Below, piece by piece: positions 1 through 6,400 of a DNA stretch of 11,648 nt. The position numbers and the translations under genes were made by a program. The stretch lies in the NCBI GenBank assembly GCA_964493955.1, contig CAZBPZ010000050.1:1-11648 (forward strand), given 5' to 3'. The stretch is from CAZBPZ01 sp964493955 (GTDB taxonomy: Bacteria; Chloroflexota; Dehalococcoidia; Dehalococcoidales; Fen-1064). Each line of letters starts with the position of its first letter. The first letter of the stretch is position 1. The notes beneath the pieces are model-generated. The model did not search any database and was not told where the DNA came from. It was given only the letters and a program-made list of their open reading frames with translations.

Positions 1-140
1 GCCTGGGGCTGACACTCTGCCGGGGCATCGTGCAGGCGCACGGGGGACGGCTGTGGGTGGAGAGTGAGCCCGGCCGTGGCAGTACTTTCTACTTCACCCT
101 GCCGGAGGAGTCTCCCCGCCGGGGGCAAGGAGAGGCCTGA
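1..140 (+). CDS. Sensor histidine kinase, C-terminal end (partial)
   Basis: This is the 3' end of a gene that starts before the window. The open frame begins at base 3 and ends at the TGA at 138-140, giving about 45 residues. The visible protein has the end of a HATPase_c ATP-binding domain: LGLTLCRGIVQAHGGRLWVE, then the G2-type glycine loop in SEPGRGSTFYFTLP. This pattern is typical of two-component sensor kinases, in which the domain binds ATP and phosphorylates a His in the dimerisation domain. The response regulator gene starts two bases after the stop, and its ribosome-binding site lies within the last codons of this gene. The two are therefore almost certainly a cognate kinase-regulator pair in one transcript. 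The sensed signal cannot be inferred because the input domain is outside the window. Confidence 0.9.
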   Translation, partial: LGLTLCRGIVQAHGGRLWVESEPGRGSTFYFTLPEESPRRGQGEA

Positions 141-141
141 C

Positions 142-840
142 ATGCCGTTGCGCGGGGCGTCGGTGCTGGTGGTGGACGATGACATCTACATGCTGCGCCT
201 GCTGCAGCGTGTCCTGGGCATGGAGGGCTACCGTGTCCTCAAGGTGACCGGTGGCGGTCCGGCCCTTGACGTTATCCTGGAAGAGAACCCTGACGTGGTG
301 CTGCTGGACGTGGTCATGCCGGAGATGGACGGCTACACCATCTGCCGCCACATCCGCGAGTTCTCCAGTGTACCTGTTATCATGATAAGCGCCCGTGGTG
401 GTGAAGAGGACAGGGTCCGGGGGCTTGATGCCGGCGCCGACGACTATCTTGTCAAGCCCTTCTCCCCCCGGGAGCTGGTGGCCCGCGTGCGGGCGGTGTT
501 GCGTCGCTCTCACTTCTGGGAGGCGGCCGGTGAGCCCAGCCTGACGGTGCATGACCTCACGATTGACTTTACCGGCCACCGGGTGACGCTGGCCGGCCGT
601 GACCTTGACCTTACCGCCACCGAGTACCGCCTTCTCTGCTACCTGGCACGCCACGCCGGGCGCGTGCTGACGCCGGACCAGATACTCCGGGCAGTCTGGG
701 GCGAGGCCTACACTGGTGAGGCCCATCTCCTCAGGGTGAACATCGCCCGCCTCCGCTCCAAGCTGGGAGACGACCGGCACAGGCCGCGCTTTATCGTGAC
801 CCGGGTTGGCATGGGCTACCTTTTCCAGAGGCCGGGCTGA
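142..840 (+). CDS. OmpR/PhoB-family response regulator (receiver + winged-helix DNA-binding domain)
   Basis: The 232-residue protein has a receiver domain at about residues 6-122 and a C-terminal OmpR-type winged helix at about 135-230. The receiver shows the acidic pair Asp12/Asp13, the phospho-acceptor Asp56 in DVVLLDVVMPEMDG, Ser83 and Lys105 in VKPF. The winged helix shows LDLTATEYRLLCYLARHAGR, the recognition-helix region HLLRVNIARLRSKLG, and the wing sequence FIVTRVGMGYLF. It should act as a phosphorylation-controlled transcription factor for the kinase ending at base 140. I chose the ATG at 142 because AAGGAG (127-132) lies nine bases upstream and the receiver fold begins at once. An in-frame upstream start at 64 would only add residues overlapping the kinase gene. 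The target genes are unknown. The inverted repeats downstream are not obviously its binding sites. Confidence 0.95.
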   Translation: MPLRGASVLVVDDDIYMLRLLQRVLGMEGYRVLKVTGGGPALDVILEENPDVVLLDVVMPEMDGYTICRHIREFSSVPVIMISARGGEEDRVRGLDAGADDYLVKPFSPRELVARVRAVLRRSHFWEAAGEPSLTVHDLTIDFTGHRVTLAGRDLDLTATEYRLLCYLARHAGRVLTPDQILRAVWGEAYTGEAHLLRVNIARLRSKLGDDRHRPRFIVTRVGMGYLFQRPG

Positions 841-1019
841 CCCCCGTCCGGCCGGGCACTCTGGCAGCCCTGCCCCCGCCCTCCTCGCCCGGTCCGTACC
901 TTCCCGGTTTTGACGCGGCTGTTCTGCCTGTGGCTGGCGGCGTGATGTGGCTGTGATACCGGCGCTCCATACTGAAGGTGTGAACCAGGCAGCTTGCGGA
1001 ATCCGGGGCAATCTTCGGG

Positions 1020-1089
1020 GTGAAGGCCACGGGTCAATTTTGCCCCTGCACCAGGCGCTGTCAAGGACCAATGCACCCGTGGCCTTCAC
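1020..1089. repeat. 15-bp perfect inverted repeat with 40-base loop
   Basis: The left arm GTGAAGGCCACGGGT at 1020-1034 is the exact reverse complement of the right arm ACCCGTGGCCTTCAC at 1075-1089. The 40 bases between them include an AT-rich patch (CAATTTTG) and a small internal CCTG/CAGG hairpin at 1045-1055. Arms of this length are unlikely by chance in a region this short. The repeat lies between the response regulator and the stand-alone receiver gene and no T-tract follows it, so it is not a standard intrinsic terminator. Confidence 0.85.
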
Positions 1090-1096
1090 TACCCGC

Positions 1097-1152
1097 GCAG
1101 GCCCGGATGTGTCCACCATTCTGTCGCCGTGGTGGTGGGGCACCGGGCCTGC
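1097..1152. repeat. Compound inverted repeat, 10-bp outer and 6-bp inner arms
   Basis: The outer arms GCAGGCCCGG (1097-1106) and CCGGGCCTGC (1143-1152) are perfect reverse complements. Inside them CCACCA (1113-1118) can pair with TGGTGG (1133-1138), leaving an asymmetric internal loop of six and four bases. The element starts eight bases after the 15-bp inverted repeat and would form a second stem-loop next to it in RNA. Confidence 0.75.
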
Positions 1153-1299
1153 TTCCCGGGCTTCTGTGACTGGAATACCCGGAACGACCGGCGTCCGCCT
1201 TCGGGTAGACACCACCGGTAGTGCCGCCCGCTCCCCGGCTGTGCCGCCCTCTCAGGTTTCGCCGGCGCGGTGTCCTTCGGGGGGCGTGCCCGGTGGCAG

Positions 1300-1337
1300 G
1301 GGGTGCCCGGTGCTTTCTGCGGTGTGCCGGGCACCCC
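1300..1337. repeat. 11-bp perfect inverted repeat upstream of the receiver gene
   Basis: GGGGTGCCCGG (1300-1310) and CCGGGCACCCC (1327-1337) are exact reverse complements separated by 16 bases. Two G-T wobbles and one C-G pair can extend the stem inward. The element ends 63 bases before the ATG of the stand-alone receiver gene. It would lie in that gene's leader if transcription starts upstream, as would happen with read-through from the response regulator gene. No T-tract follows. Confidence 0.75.
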
Positions 1338-1400
1338 GTCTATCCACTCTCCCCGCCATAGTGCCTCCCCGGCGTGCGGGGTACGGCGGGTGAAGTCTCC

Positions 1401-1796
1401 ATGGGGAAACGCCCGCTGGTACTGATGGTGGATGACGATGCGGACATCCTGGCCTTGCTCGGCGACCTGCTCCGGCTGGAGGGTTTTTCCGTGGTGGGGG
1501 CAGAGGGCGGACGGCGTGCCTTCCTGTTGCTCCGGCAGTGGCGGCCGGACCTTGTCCTGCTTGACCTGGTCATGAATGATATCGATGGCCTCCAGACTCT
1601 CAGGCTGCTCCGGCGCTGTACCGGGGTGCCCATTATCGTGGTGACGGCTTGCTGCGAGGCGCCGGTGCTGCAACAGGCACTGGAGCTGGGGGCCGATGAC
1701 TTTGTTGCCAAGCCCTTCGGCCTGTCCGAACTGCTGGAGCGTATCAGGCTTCACCTGGAGTCCGGCGGCGGGCTGCCCGCCGATAAGGCCACCTGA
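1401..1796 (+). CDS. Stand-alone receiver-domain (CheY-like) response regulator
   Basis: The 131-residue protein is a single receiver domain with no output domain. It shows Asp11-Asp13 at the acidic site, phospho-acceptor Asp55 in DLVLLDLVMNDIDG, Thr82 in IIVVTA, and Lys104 in VAKPFG, so all phosphorylation residues are intact. It ends with a short Gly-rich tail after the last helix. Such proteins act through protein contacts or as phosphate shuttles in phosphorelays. Its position downstream of a kinase-regulator pair suggests, but does not prove, the same pathway. I chose the ATG at 1401 because the receiver begins right after it. A GTG at 1374 would add nine non-conserved residues and has no ribosome-binding site. 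The site upstream of 1401 (GGCGGGTGAAG) is weak. Confidence 0.88.
   Translation: MGKRPLVLMVDDDADILALLGDLLRLEGFSVVGAEGGRRAFLLLRQWRPDLVLLDLVMNDIDGLQTLRLLRRCTGVPIIVVTACCEAPVLQQALELGADDFVAKPFGLSELLERIRLHLESGGGLPADKAT
1766..1782. repeat. 17-base GC palindrome at the convergent gene ends
   Basis: CGGCGGGC at 1766-1773 and GCCCGCCG at 1775-1782 are reverse complements around a single central base. The palindrome lies in the last codons of the receiver gene, about 40 bases past the stop codon of the convergent minus-strand operon. It might help end transcription from one or both sides, but there is no T-tract on either strand and the bases are also coding. Its role is therefore uncertain. Confidence 0.4.
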
Positions 1797-1820
1797 GGCG
1801 CGTCACGATAGGGCCGTATG

Positions 1821-2489
1821 CTACTCTTGTGGCCGTTGCCTGGCCTGCCTTACCTGTTCCAGGCGAGCGTTGAGCTCGGCGTAGAAGGCCAGCGATGCTT
1901 CGTCGGTGCGGGGCTCCATCAGGTAAGCCTCTTCCTTGTGGTAGAGCTCCCCCGGGCCGAGGGGTGTCATCGGCAGGCTGGTATCACTGTACCCGTCCCA
2001 GTGCAGGTTCACCGGCAGGCCGGCGCTTGCCAGGGGCGGGTCCAGGGTGGCATCTACCAGCACCAGCCGCCCGGCTATTTCAACCAGGCACGCCAGGTGG
2101 TGGCTCAGCGGCATGGCCCGGGCGCGCTCGAGCAGGGCTGTCGGGTAGTCTGCCAGGACTTCAGCCCGCTCCCCCCAGCGGAAAGGGTAGACGACGAAGA
2201 GTACCAGGTGCCCCAGGCGCTCGAACATCGCACCCAGGAGAAAGTGCTTGGGCGTGCACGAGCCGCGGTTGAGCCGGAGGATGTCAATGTACCGCTCGCG
2301 GTCTATCAGCTCCGGCAGCACGGCGTAAGGGATGTTACGTACCCGCTCGAAGACGGCGATTCGGGCCGCCACGGGGTCCAGGCCGTCCGTCCACCGGTGG
2401 AAGACCCTGTCCAGAATAGTGCCGGTACCTGCCCGCAACCCTTTCACACCTGCTGGGGTCAAGATAGCAGGGGGAGCGGGTGGCGTCAA
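1821..2489 (-). CDS. Transglutaminase-like cysteine protein
   Basis: The 222-residue protein has a transglutaminase/protease-like fold signature. The likely catalytic Cys78 lies at the start of a helix in RGSCTPKHFLLGAMFERLG, followed by His131 in LSHHLACLVEI and Asp146 in LVLVDATLDPPL. That gives a Cys-His-Asp triad in the order and spacing usual for the superfamily. There is no signal peptide or membrane helix, so it is probably cytoplasmic. It is the last gene of the MoxR operon. The TTG start overlaps the stop of the DUF4129 gene (TTGA at 2486-2489), which suggests translational coupling, but no clear ribosome-binding site precedes it. A start slightly downstream, such as the GTG at 2447, is possible. 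The substrate is unknown; it could be a protease, amidase or cross-linking enzyme. Confidence 0.8.
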   Translation of the reverse strand: MTPPAPPAILTPAGVKGLRAGTGTILDRVFHRWTDGLDPVAARIAVFERVRNIPYAVLPELIDRERYIDILRLNRGSCTPKHFLLGAMFERLGHLVLFVVYPFRWGERAEVLADYPTALLERARAMPLSHHLACLVEIAGRLVLVDATLDPPLASAGLPVNLHWDGYSDTSLPMTPLGPGELYHKEEAYLMEPRTDEASLAFYAELNARLEQVRQARQRPQE

Positions 2490-4027
2490 GCGCGCCGTGG
2501 GCGCCGCTGGCCGGTGGCCGCCCCGTCCCCCCTGATGAGGGGCCTCAGGGCCTGCCAGAGACGGTTGGCACGCTCCACCGCGGGCCGGGGAGGCTCCATC
2601 TCGCCGTAGCGGGTGCGCACGTAGAGCTCGGTGAGCTCTGCCAGCGGCCTGGCCGTCTCCGGCAGGGTGCGGTCAAGGCGGGCCTCGTACTCAAAAGGGG
2701 TCTCGTGGGGCCGGCGTCCCAGGCCGAAGAGCGCCGCCCGCCAGAGGAGGCGCTGGTATATCTGGCGGATGCTGAGCCGGCCGCCTTCATCCAGGTCCCG
2801 GCCGGGCTCCGGCCCGGCCGGGGCACCGGCCGGGGCCGGGCGGCGCCGGCGGAACCGGCCGAAGACGGCGCTCAGGAAGAGCCACAGGTCCGCCTTGAAG
2901 CTGGCCCAGCTCCAGAGCGACTCGCTCGTCTCGTCCACTCCCGGGGCCTGGCGGGCGGCCCGGAAGCGCGAGACGGCCCGGGCCAGCAGCCAGATGACCA
3001 CCACCGCCGCCACGGCAAACAGCGCCCACTTGAGCACCAGCAGGATGGTCTCGTCGATGGGCTGTCCGGTCGGTGTCTCCAGCGGCTCTTCACTGGCGCC
3101 GAGGTCCGGCATCTCGAACTCGGGTGGATTGGTGCTGCGGATGAGGCTCACTATCCAGCGCACCACGTAGAACAGGGCGGCGGCGATGTAGCCGAACGGG
3201 ATGAGCAGGTAATACATGAGCTGGCGGAAGAAGCCGAACACGGCGTTGAGGGCGTCGGTGAGGAGCGCCATGAAGTCGGGCGAAAAGAGCCCGGCTACAC
3301 CCATGGAGATGATGACGATACCCCCGGCCACCACCAGCAGTATCGGCAGCCAGCGCCGGTTGAAGCCTGCCCCGGTCTCGTCCGTCCCGAGCCGGCGCCT
3401 GATGGCACTGAGGTTGAGCATGGCCAGGGCCAGCAGGCCGAAGAAGAAAAAGGCGGCTACCTGGGGGGCCACGGCCGAGGCGAGGCCACGGAGCGAGGCG
3501 GCCCCGAAGGCGGCCCGCCAGATGATAATCAGCAGCACAAAGGAGCCGATGCCGACCACGAAGCTGGTGTAAACGCTGGTACTGTTCAGCGGTGCCCGGC
3601 CGTAGGCTATGCCGCGCCACCAGAGGTAGGCCGCTGCCGGTAGCGCCAGTGCCAGCGGGTGGGGCCTGGAGAAGCTGTTGAGCAGCAGCCGCCCGGTGTG
3701 GACGAACCAGGCCGGGTCAGAGAGCTCGTAGCCGGCGGCATACTCGCTGCGGACTACCGTGAAGACCACAATCAGCCCGGCCAGGATGACACCGCTGCGG
3801 ACCCGGTTGATGCCCCAGGGGCGGCCCAGCAGGAAGCGCGTGAAGGCATAGCCGGCGGCGATGAGGAAGAGCGTGCCCCCGAATGTCAGCGGCGCCTGGC
3901 CAAATACCTTCCACCTGCCCAGAAGCTGCATCCACGGGTAGAACCAGAAGACCTCCATCAGGATGACGGCCGCCGGTACCAGCGCCAGCAGCCAGTTGAG
4001 GCGGCGCAGCCGCCGCAGCCACTTCAC
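2486..4027 (-). CDS. Polytopic membrane protein with C-terminal DUF4129-like domain
   Basis: The 513-residue protein starts with a basic stretch (KWLRRLRRLN). It then has about nine hydrophobic segments, roughly at residues 10-31, 48-66, 76-90, 124-140, 152-173, 183-205, 222-245, 265-290 and 325-350. An acidic loop near 295-320 precedes the last helix. A Pro/Ala/Arg-rich linker then leads to a cytoplasmic C-terminal domain with SIRQIYQRLLWRAALFGLG, HETPFEYEARL and LTELYVRTRYGE, the pattern of DUF4129. DUF4129 is usually the tail of TgpA-type membrane transglutaminases, but the periplasmic transglutaminase core expected before the last helix is absent. I chose the GTG at 4027 because it overlaps the stop of the DUF58 gene (GTGA) and has GGGAGG seven bases upstream. 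The function is unknown; the operon points to a role with MoxR in protein or envelope maturation. Confidence 0.82.
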   Translation of the reverse strand: MKWLRRLRRLNWLLALVPAAVILMEVFWFYPWMQLLGRWKVFGQAPLTFGGTLFLIAAGYAFTRFLLGRPWGINRVRSGVILAGLIVVFTVVRSEYAAGYELSDPAWFVHTGRLLLNSFSRPHPLALALPAAAYLWWRGIAYGRAPLNSTSVYTSFVVGIGSFVLLIIIWRAAFGAASLRGLASAVAPQVAAFFFFGLLALAMLNLSAIRRRLGTDETGAGFNRRWLPILLVVAGGIVIISMGVAGLFSPDFMALLTDALNAVFGFFRQLMYYLLIPFGYIAAALFYVVRWIVSLIRSTNPPEFEMPDLGASEEPLETPTGQPIDETILLVLKWALFAVAAVVVIWLLARAVSRFRAARQAPGVDETSESLWSWASFKADLWLFLSAVFGRFRRRRPAPAGAPAGPEPGRDLDEGGRLSIRQIYQRLLWRAALFGLGRRPHETPFEYEARLDRTLPETARPLAELTELYVRTRYGEMEPPRPAVERANRLWQALRPLIRGDGAATGQRRPRRA

Positions 4028-5256
4028 GCTGCCACCTCCCGCAGGCTGATTGATTCGACCTGGCGCCACGGGGTAGTGTCCGAAACGTGGTAGACCGGCA
4101 GCCCTTCCAGGCGGGCCGGCGGTCGGCCGCCGACCAGCACCAGCACCACTCTGCGGCCGGCGCGCTTCATTGCCAGCAGGGTTGCCAGCAGGGGCTCGGT
4201 GGGGACGGCGGTTACCAGCACCAGGGTGCTACCCCAGGGCAGGCTGCGGCTCTCCAGCAGTACGAACCGGGACATCGGCATGGACTCCTGGGCGGAGTGG
4301 ACCTGTGCCAGTGCCTCCAGGATGCCCGTCATCTGGTCCGGGTGCTGGCTCGGGGCGATGCGGACTGCCTCGCCGGTGAGCTGGCGGCGCTGGTTGACAT
4401 AAAGACCAACACGGTAGCCGTTCCCCATGGCGTGGCTGGCAATGGCGGCCGCCGCCATCACCCCGATTTCCTGGAGCTGCTGCACCGTGCCCCACCCCGG
4501 CGGGGTGACGGTGCGCACGTCCAGAAATATGCCCATATCCACCGAGGTGGTAGGCTCGTAGAGCCTGGTCTGGAGCTGGCCGGTGCGGGCTGTCGCTTTC
4601 CAGTGAATACGTTTCAGGCTGTCGCCGGGGTGGTAGTCCCGCACGCCGATGGTCAGCAGCGGGTCCTGGAAGATGTGGCGGCGCAGCCGGATGTTGCCGA
4701 GGGGCTGCTTGGAAGGAACGGTGACACGCTCCAGCGGTACCACCCTGGGGTAGACGATAAGGCGGTCGGTTACCGGGAACTCCATCTGCTGCCGTGAGAA
4801 CCCGAAGAGGTCGCCCGACCTGATGACGGCCGGCCCGAAGGTGAAGATGCCGCGGCTATCACAGCGGAAGCGGTAACGCCGGGTGACGCGGTGGTACCAG
4901 CCGAGGGAGATGAGGCTGCCGAGCAGGGCCCGTGAGACGATATGGCTGTGGTCTGTCCTGTAACGCAGGAAGGTGATGTCCCGCGGCACCTCGTCCTCTA
5001 CCTCCAGCCACGGCAGGGGCAGGGGCTTGCGGTTGGTTATCTCCTCCACCAGGGTAACTTCTTCGCCGAAGAAGGCGCGGCCAGTGCTGAGGCGGCGGGT
5101 GAAGTGGATACGCACCAGGGCGTATTTCTCCCACAGCCGGTTGACGCCGCGCACCAGCAGCACCAGCAGCGCTACCAGCAGCAGCGGTATCTGCTGCAGG
5201 ACGAGGCCCAGGAAGAAAAGTATCCCGCCGGCCCAGGGCCAGAGGCTGCCCCGCAT
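4024..5256 (-). CDS. DUF58 domain protein (MoxR partner)
   Basis: The 410-residue protein has two adjacent N-terminal membrane segments (about residues 8-35). An extended beta-rich region follows, and then the DUF58 signature at about 200-230, where GVRDYHPGDSLKRIHWKATA is nearly canonical. The C-terminal half has a von Willebrand A-like fold pattern (MGIFLDVRTV), but the usual DxSxS metal site is degenerate, reading DVRTV. DUF58 proteins are regularly encoded beside MoxR AAA+ ATPases and are thought to be their clients or adaptors. The ATG directly abuts the TAA of moxR, with GGGAGAGG three bases before that stop codon's end of spacing (5260-5267), so translation is probably coupled. It shares four bases with the next gene. 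Confidence 0.93.
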   Translation of the reverse strand: MRGSLWPWAGGILFFLGLVLQQIPLLLVALLVLLVRGVNRLWEKYALVRIHFTRRLSTGRAFFGEEVTLVEEITNRKPLPLPWLEVEDEVPRDITFLRYRTDHSHIVSRALLGSLISLGWYHRVTRRYRFRCDSRGIFTFGPAVIRSGDLFGFSRQQMEFPVTDRLIVYPRVVPLERVTVPSKQPLGNIRLRRHIFQDPLLTIGVRDYHPGDSLKRIHWKATARTGQLQTRLYEPTTSVDMGIFLDVRTVTPPGWGTVQQLQEIGVMAAAAIASHAMGNGYRVGLYVNQRRQLTGEAVRIAPSQHPDQMTGILEALAQVHSAQESMPMSRFVLLESRSLPWGSTLVLVTAVPTEPLLATLLAMKRAGRRVVLVLVGGRPPARLEGLPVYHVSDTTPWRQVESISLREVAA

Positions 5257-6234
5257 TTACCTCTCCCGGGTGGCGGTTTCCCCTTCAACCGGCACCGCCA
5301 CCGAGTCCAGCACTTCCTGGAGGGCCTGGGCAGCGGTATGGCCGCGCAGGTGGCTCTCGGCCCGCGGGATGATGCGGTGGGTCAGCACGTACGGGGCCAG
5401 GTACTTGACGTCGTCCGGCACGACAAACCCCCGCCCCCGCAGCGCCGCCAGCGCCTGCGCCGCCCGGTAGAGGGCCAGCATCGCCCGCGGGCTGGCCCCC
5501 AGCTGCAGCGTCTCCTGCTGGCGGGTGGCGTGTACCAGGCGGATGATGTAGTCCTCAATGTCGGCGGCGACGTGGATGTCGCGGCACCGGGCCTGTATTG
5601 CCAGCAGCTCTTCGGCGGAGACCACCGGTTCCAGCTCCTGCAGCGGGTTGGCGGTGCGGAAACGGGCCAGGATGGTGTGGTCGTCGGCCTCGGTGGGGTA
5701 ACCGAGGCTCACCCGGAGGAGAAAACGGTCAAGCTGGGCCTCCGGCAGGGGAAAGGTGCCTTCGAGCTCAATCGGGTTCTGGGTGGCCAGCAGCATGAAG
5801 GGGCGCGGCAGCGGCATCGTCTCACCTTCAGCCGTGACCTGGAGCTCCTGCATGGCCTCCAGCAGGGCCGACTGCGTGCGCGGGGTGGCGCGGTTGATTT
5901 CATCGGCCAGTACTATCTGGGCCATCACCGGGCCGGGCCGGAACTCGAAGTCGGCCGTCTTCTGGTTGAAGATGTAGGTGCCGGTGATGTCGGACGGCAG
6001 CAGGTCCGGCGTGCACTGGATGCGGCGGAAGGTGCAGCCGAGCGAGCGGGCAATTGACCTGGCCAGCATCGTCTTGCCGATGCCCGGGATGTCCTCCAGC
6101 AGCAGGTGCCCCTCGCAGAGCAGGGTGACGATGGCCAGCTCCACCACGTTGCCCTTGCCCACGATGACACGCTCGACGTTTTCCCTGACCTTCTGGCCGA
6201 TTTCCTGGATGCGGCTGACTGTTGACTCGTCCAA
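5257..6234 (-). CDS. MoxR-family AAA+ ATPase
   Basis: The 325-residue protein is a full-length MoxR ATPase. It has a Walker A loop at residues 47-55 (EDIPGIGKT), a Walker B at 108-116 (VLADEINRA), and the sensor-1 region LLATQNPIELEGTFPLPEAQ followed by LDRF. The C-terminal lid helices (GASPRAMLALYRAAQALAAL) and the region VPDDVKYLAPYVLTHRI complete the family pattern. MoxR proteins are chaperone-like ATPases that help mature or activate enzyme complexes. It is the first gene of a four-gene operon with DUF58, DUF4129 and transglutaminase-like genes. I chose the TTG at 6234 because GGAGGGG (6241-6247) lies six bases upstream and the protein then has the normal family length. Longer in-frame starts up to 6336 would run through the -10 box and are unlikely. 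Confidence 0.93.
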   Translation of the reverse strand: MDESTVSRIQEIGQKVRENVERVIVGKGNVVELAIVTLLCEGHLLLEDIPGIGKTMLARSIARSLGCTFRRIQCTPDLLPSDITGTYIFNQKTADFEFRPGPVMAQIVLADEINRATPRTQSALLEAMQELQVTAEGETMPLPRPFMLLATQNPIELEGTFPLPEAQLDRFLLRVSLGYPTEADDHTILARFRTANPLQELEPVVSAEELLAIQARCRDIHVAADIEDYIIRLVHATRQQETLQLGASPRAMLALYRAAQALAALRGRGFVVPDDVKYLAPYVLTHRIIPRAESHLRGHTAAQALQEVLDSVAVPVEGETATRER

Positions 6235-6240
6235 GTGGCA

Positions 6241-6247
6241 CCCCTCC
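6241..6247 (-). promoter_or_regulatory. Ribosome-binding site that fixes the TTG start of moxR
   Basis: On the minus strand GGAGGGG is followed by TGCCAC and then TTG (6234-6232). The strong site and six-base spacing make this TTG the best start, although it is a rare start codon. Confidence 0.75.
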
Positions 6248-6258
6248 GTTGTGGCGAC

Positions 6259-6287
6259 ATTATACCGGTTGGGGCAGGGGAATACCA
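6259..6287 (-). promoter_or_regulatory. Promoter of the moxR operon
   Basis: A perfect TATAAT -10 hexamer reads on the minus strand at 6264-6259, which is notable in such GC-rich DNA. The -35 region at about 6282-6287 (TGGTAT) is poor, so an activator may be needed. Transcription would start near 6252, leaving a leader of about 18 bases that carries the ribosome-binding site. Confidence 0.6.
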
Positions 6288-6341
6288 CAGGCCGGCGGCC
6301 ACCCCGCTGGCTTGCAGTGCTGGAAGGAGATGGCATGTTCC

Positions 6342-6357
6342 GGGGCCTTCAAGCCCC
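6342..6357 (-). terminator. Weak hairpin after the molybdoenzyme operon
   Basis: GGGGC (6342-6346) and GCCCC (6353-6357) form a 5-bp stem with a six-base loop, about 45 bases past the stop of the flavin/iron-sulfur gene. There is no U-tract, so intrinsic termination is doubtful. It is listed because it is the only compact stem in this intergenic stretch of about 150 bases besides a 5-bp CCGGG/CCCGG stem nearer the stop codon. Confidence 0.25.
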
Positions 6358-6400
6358 TGGACACACCCGGCCCCGGGAGGTTACCCCGGCGGTGGCGCTG

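Larger units (their letters stand above)
841..1400. other. 560-base gene-free region rich in inverted repeats
   Basis: No convincing coding region is visible here. The open frames on both strands translate to Pro/Arg/Gly-rich sequence with no recognisable domain. The region does hold at least three separate perfect inverted repeats with arms of 10-15 bp (1020-1089, 1097-1152 and 1300-1337, listed separately). It also holds a 10-base direct repeat GTGCCCGGTG at 1286-1295 and 1303-1312. A TTGACG at 910-915 has no suitable -10 box at normal spacing. The stretch could be a structured leader, a small RNA, the transcription end of the regulator gene, or the remnant of a non-coding repeat element. 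Nothing in it allows a firm choice. Confidence 0.6.

Noticed and set aside
841..880. Possible terminator right after the response regulator (GGGCA at 854-858 with TGCCC at 871-875)
   Set aside because: The stem is only 5 bp with a 12-base loop and is followed by C-rich sequence, not T residues.
94..1215. A 373-codon open frame on the minus strand opposite the response regulator
   Set aside because: Most of it is antisense to the regulator, and the remainder runs through the inverted-repeat region. No motif is visible.
947..1393. A 148-codon open frame on the plus strand in the gene-free region
   Set aside because: It has no good ribosome-binding site, the composition is Pro/Arg/Gly/Ser-rich, and it covers all three inverted repeats. 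It does not resemble a protein.
2800..2850. Very GC-rich tract with many GGCC and CCGG repeats
   Set aside because: It encodes the Pro/Ala/Arg/Gly linker before the DUF4129-like tail, so codon and linker composition explain it without a separate repeat element.
2480..3643. A 387-codon open frame on the plus strand opposite the DUF4129 membrane protein
   Set aside because: It is rich in His, Gly, Glu and Gln with no domain pattern. It mirrors the hydrophobic codons of the real membrane protein.
4942..6057. A 371-codon open frame on the plus strand opposite the DUF58 and moxR genes
   Set aside because: It spans two well-supported minus-strand genes and has Gln/Gly/Arg-rich sequence typical of antisense reading.
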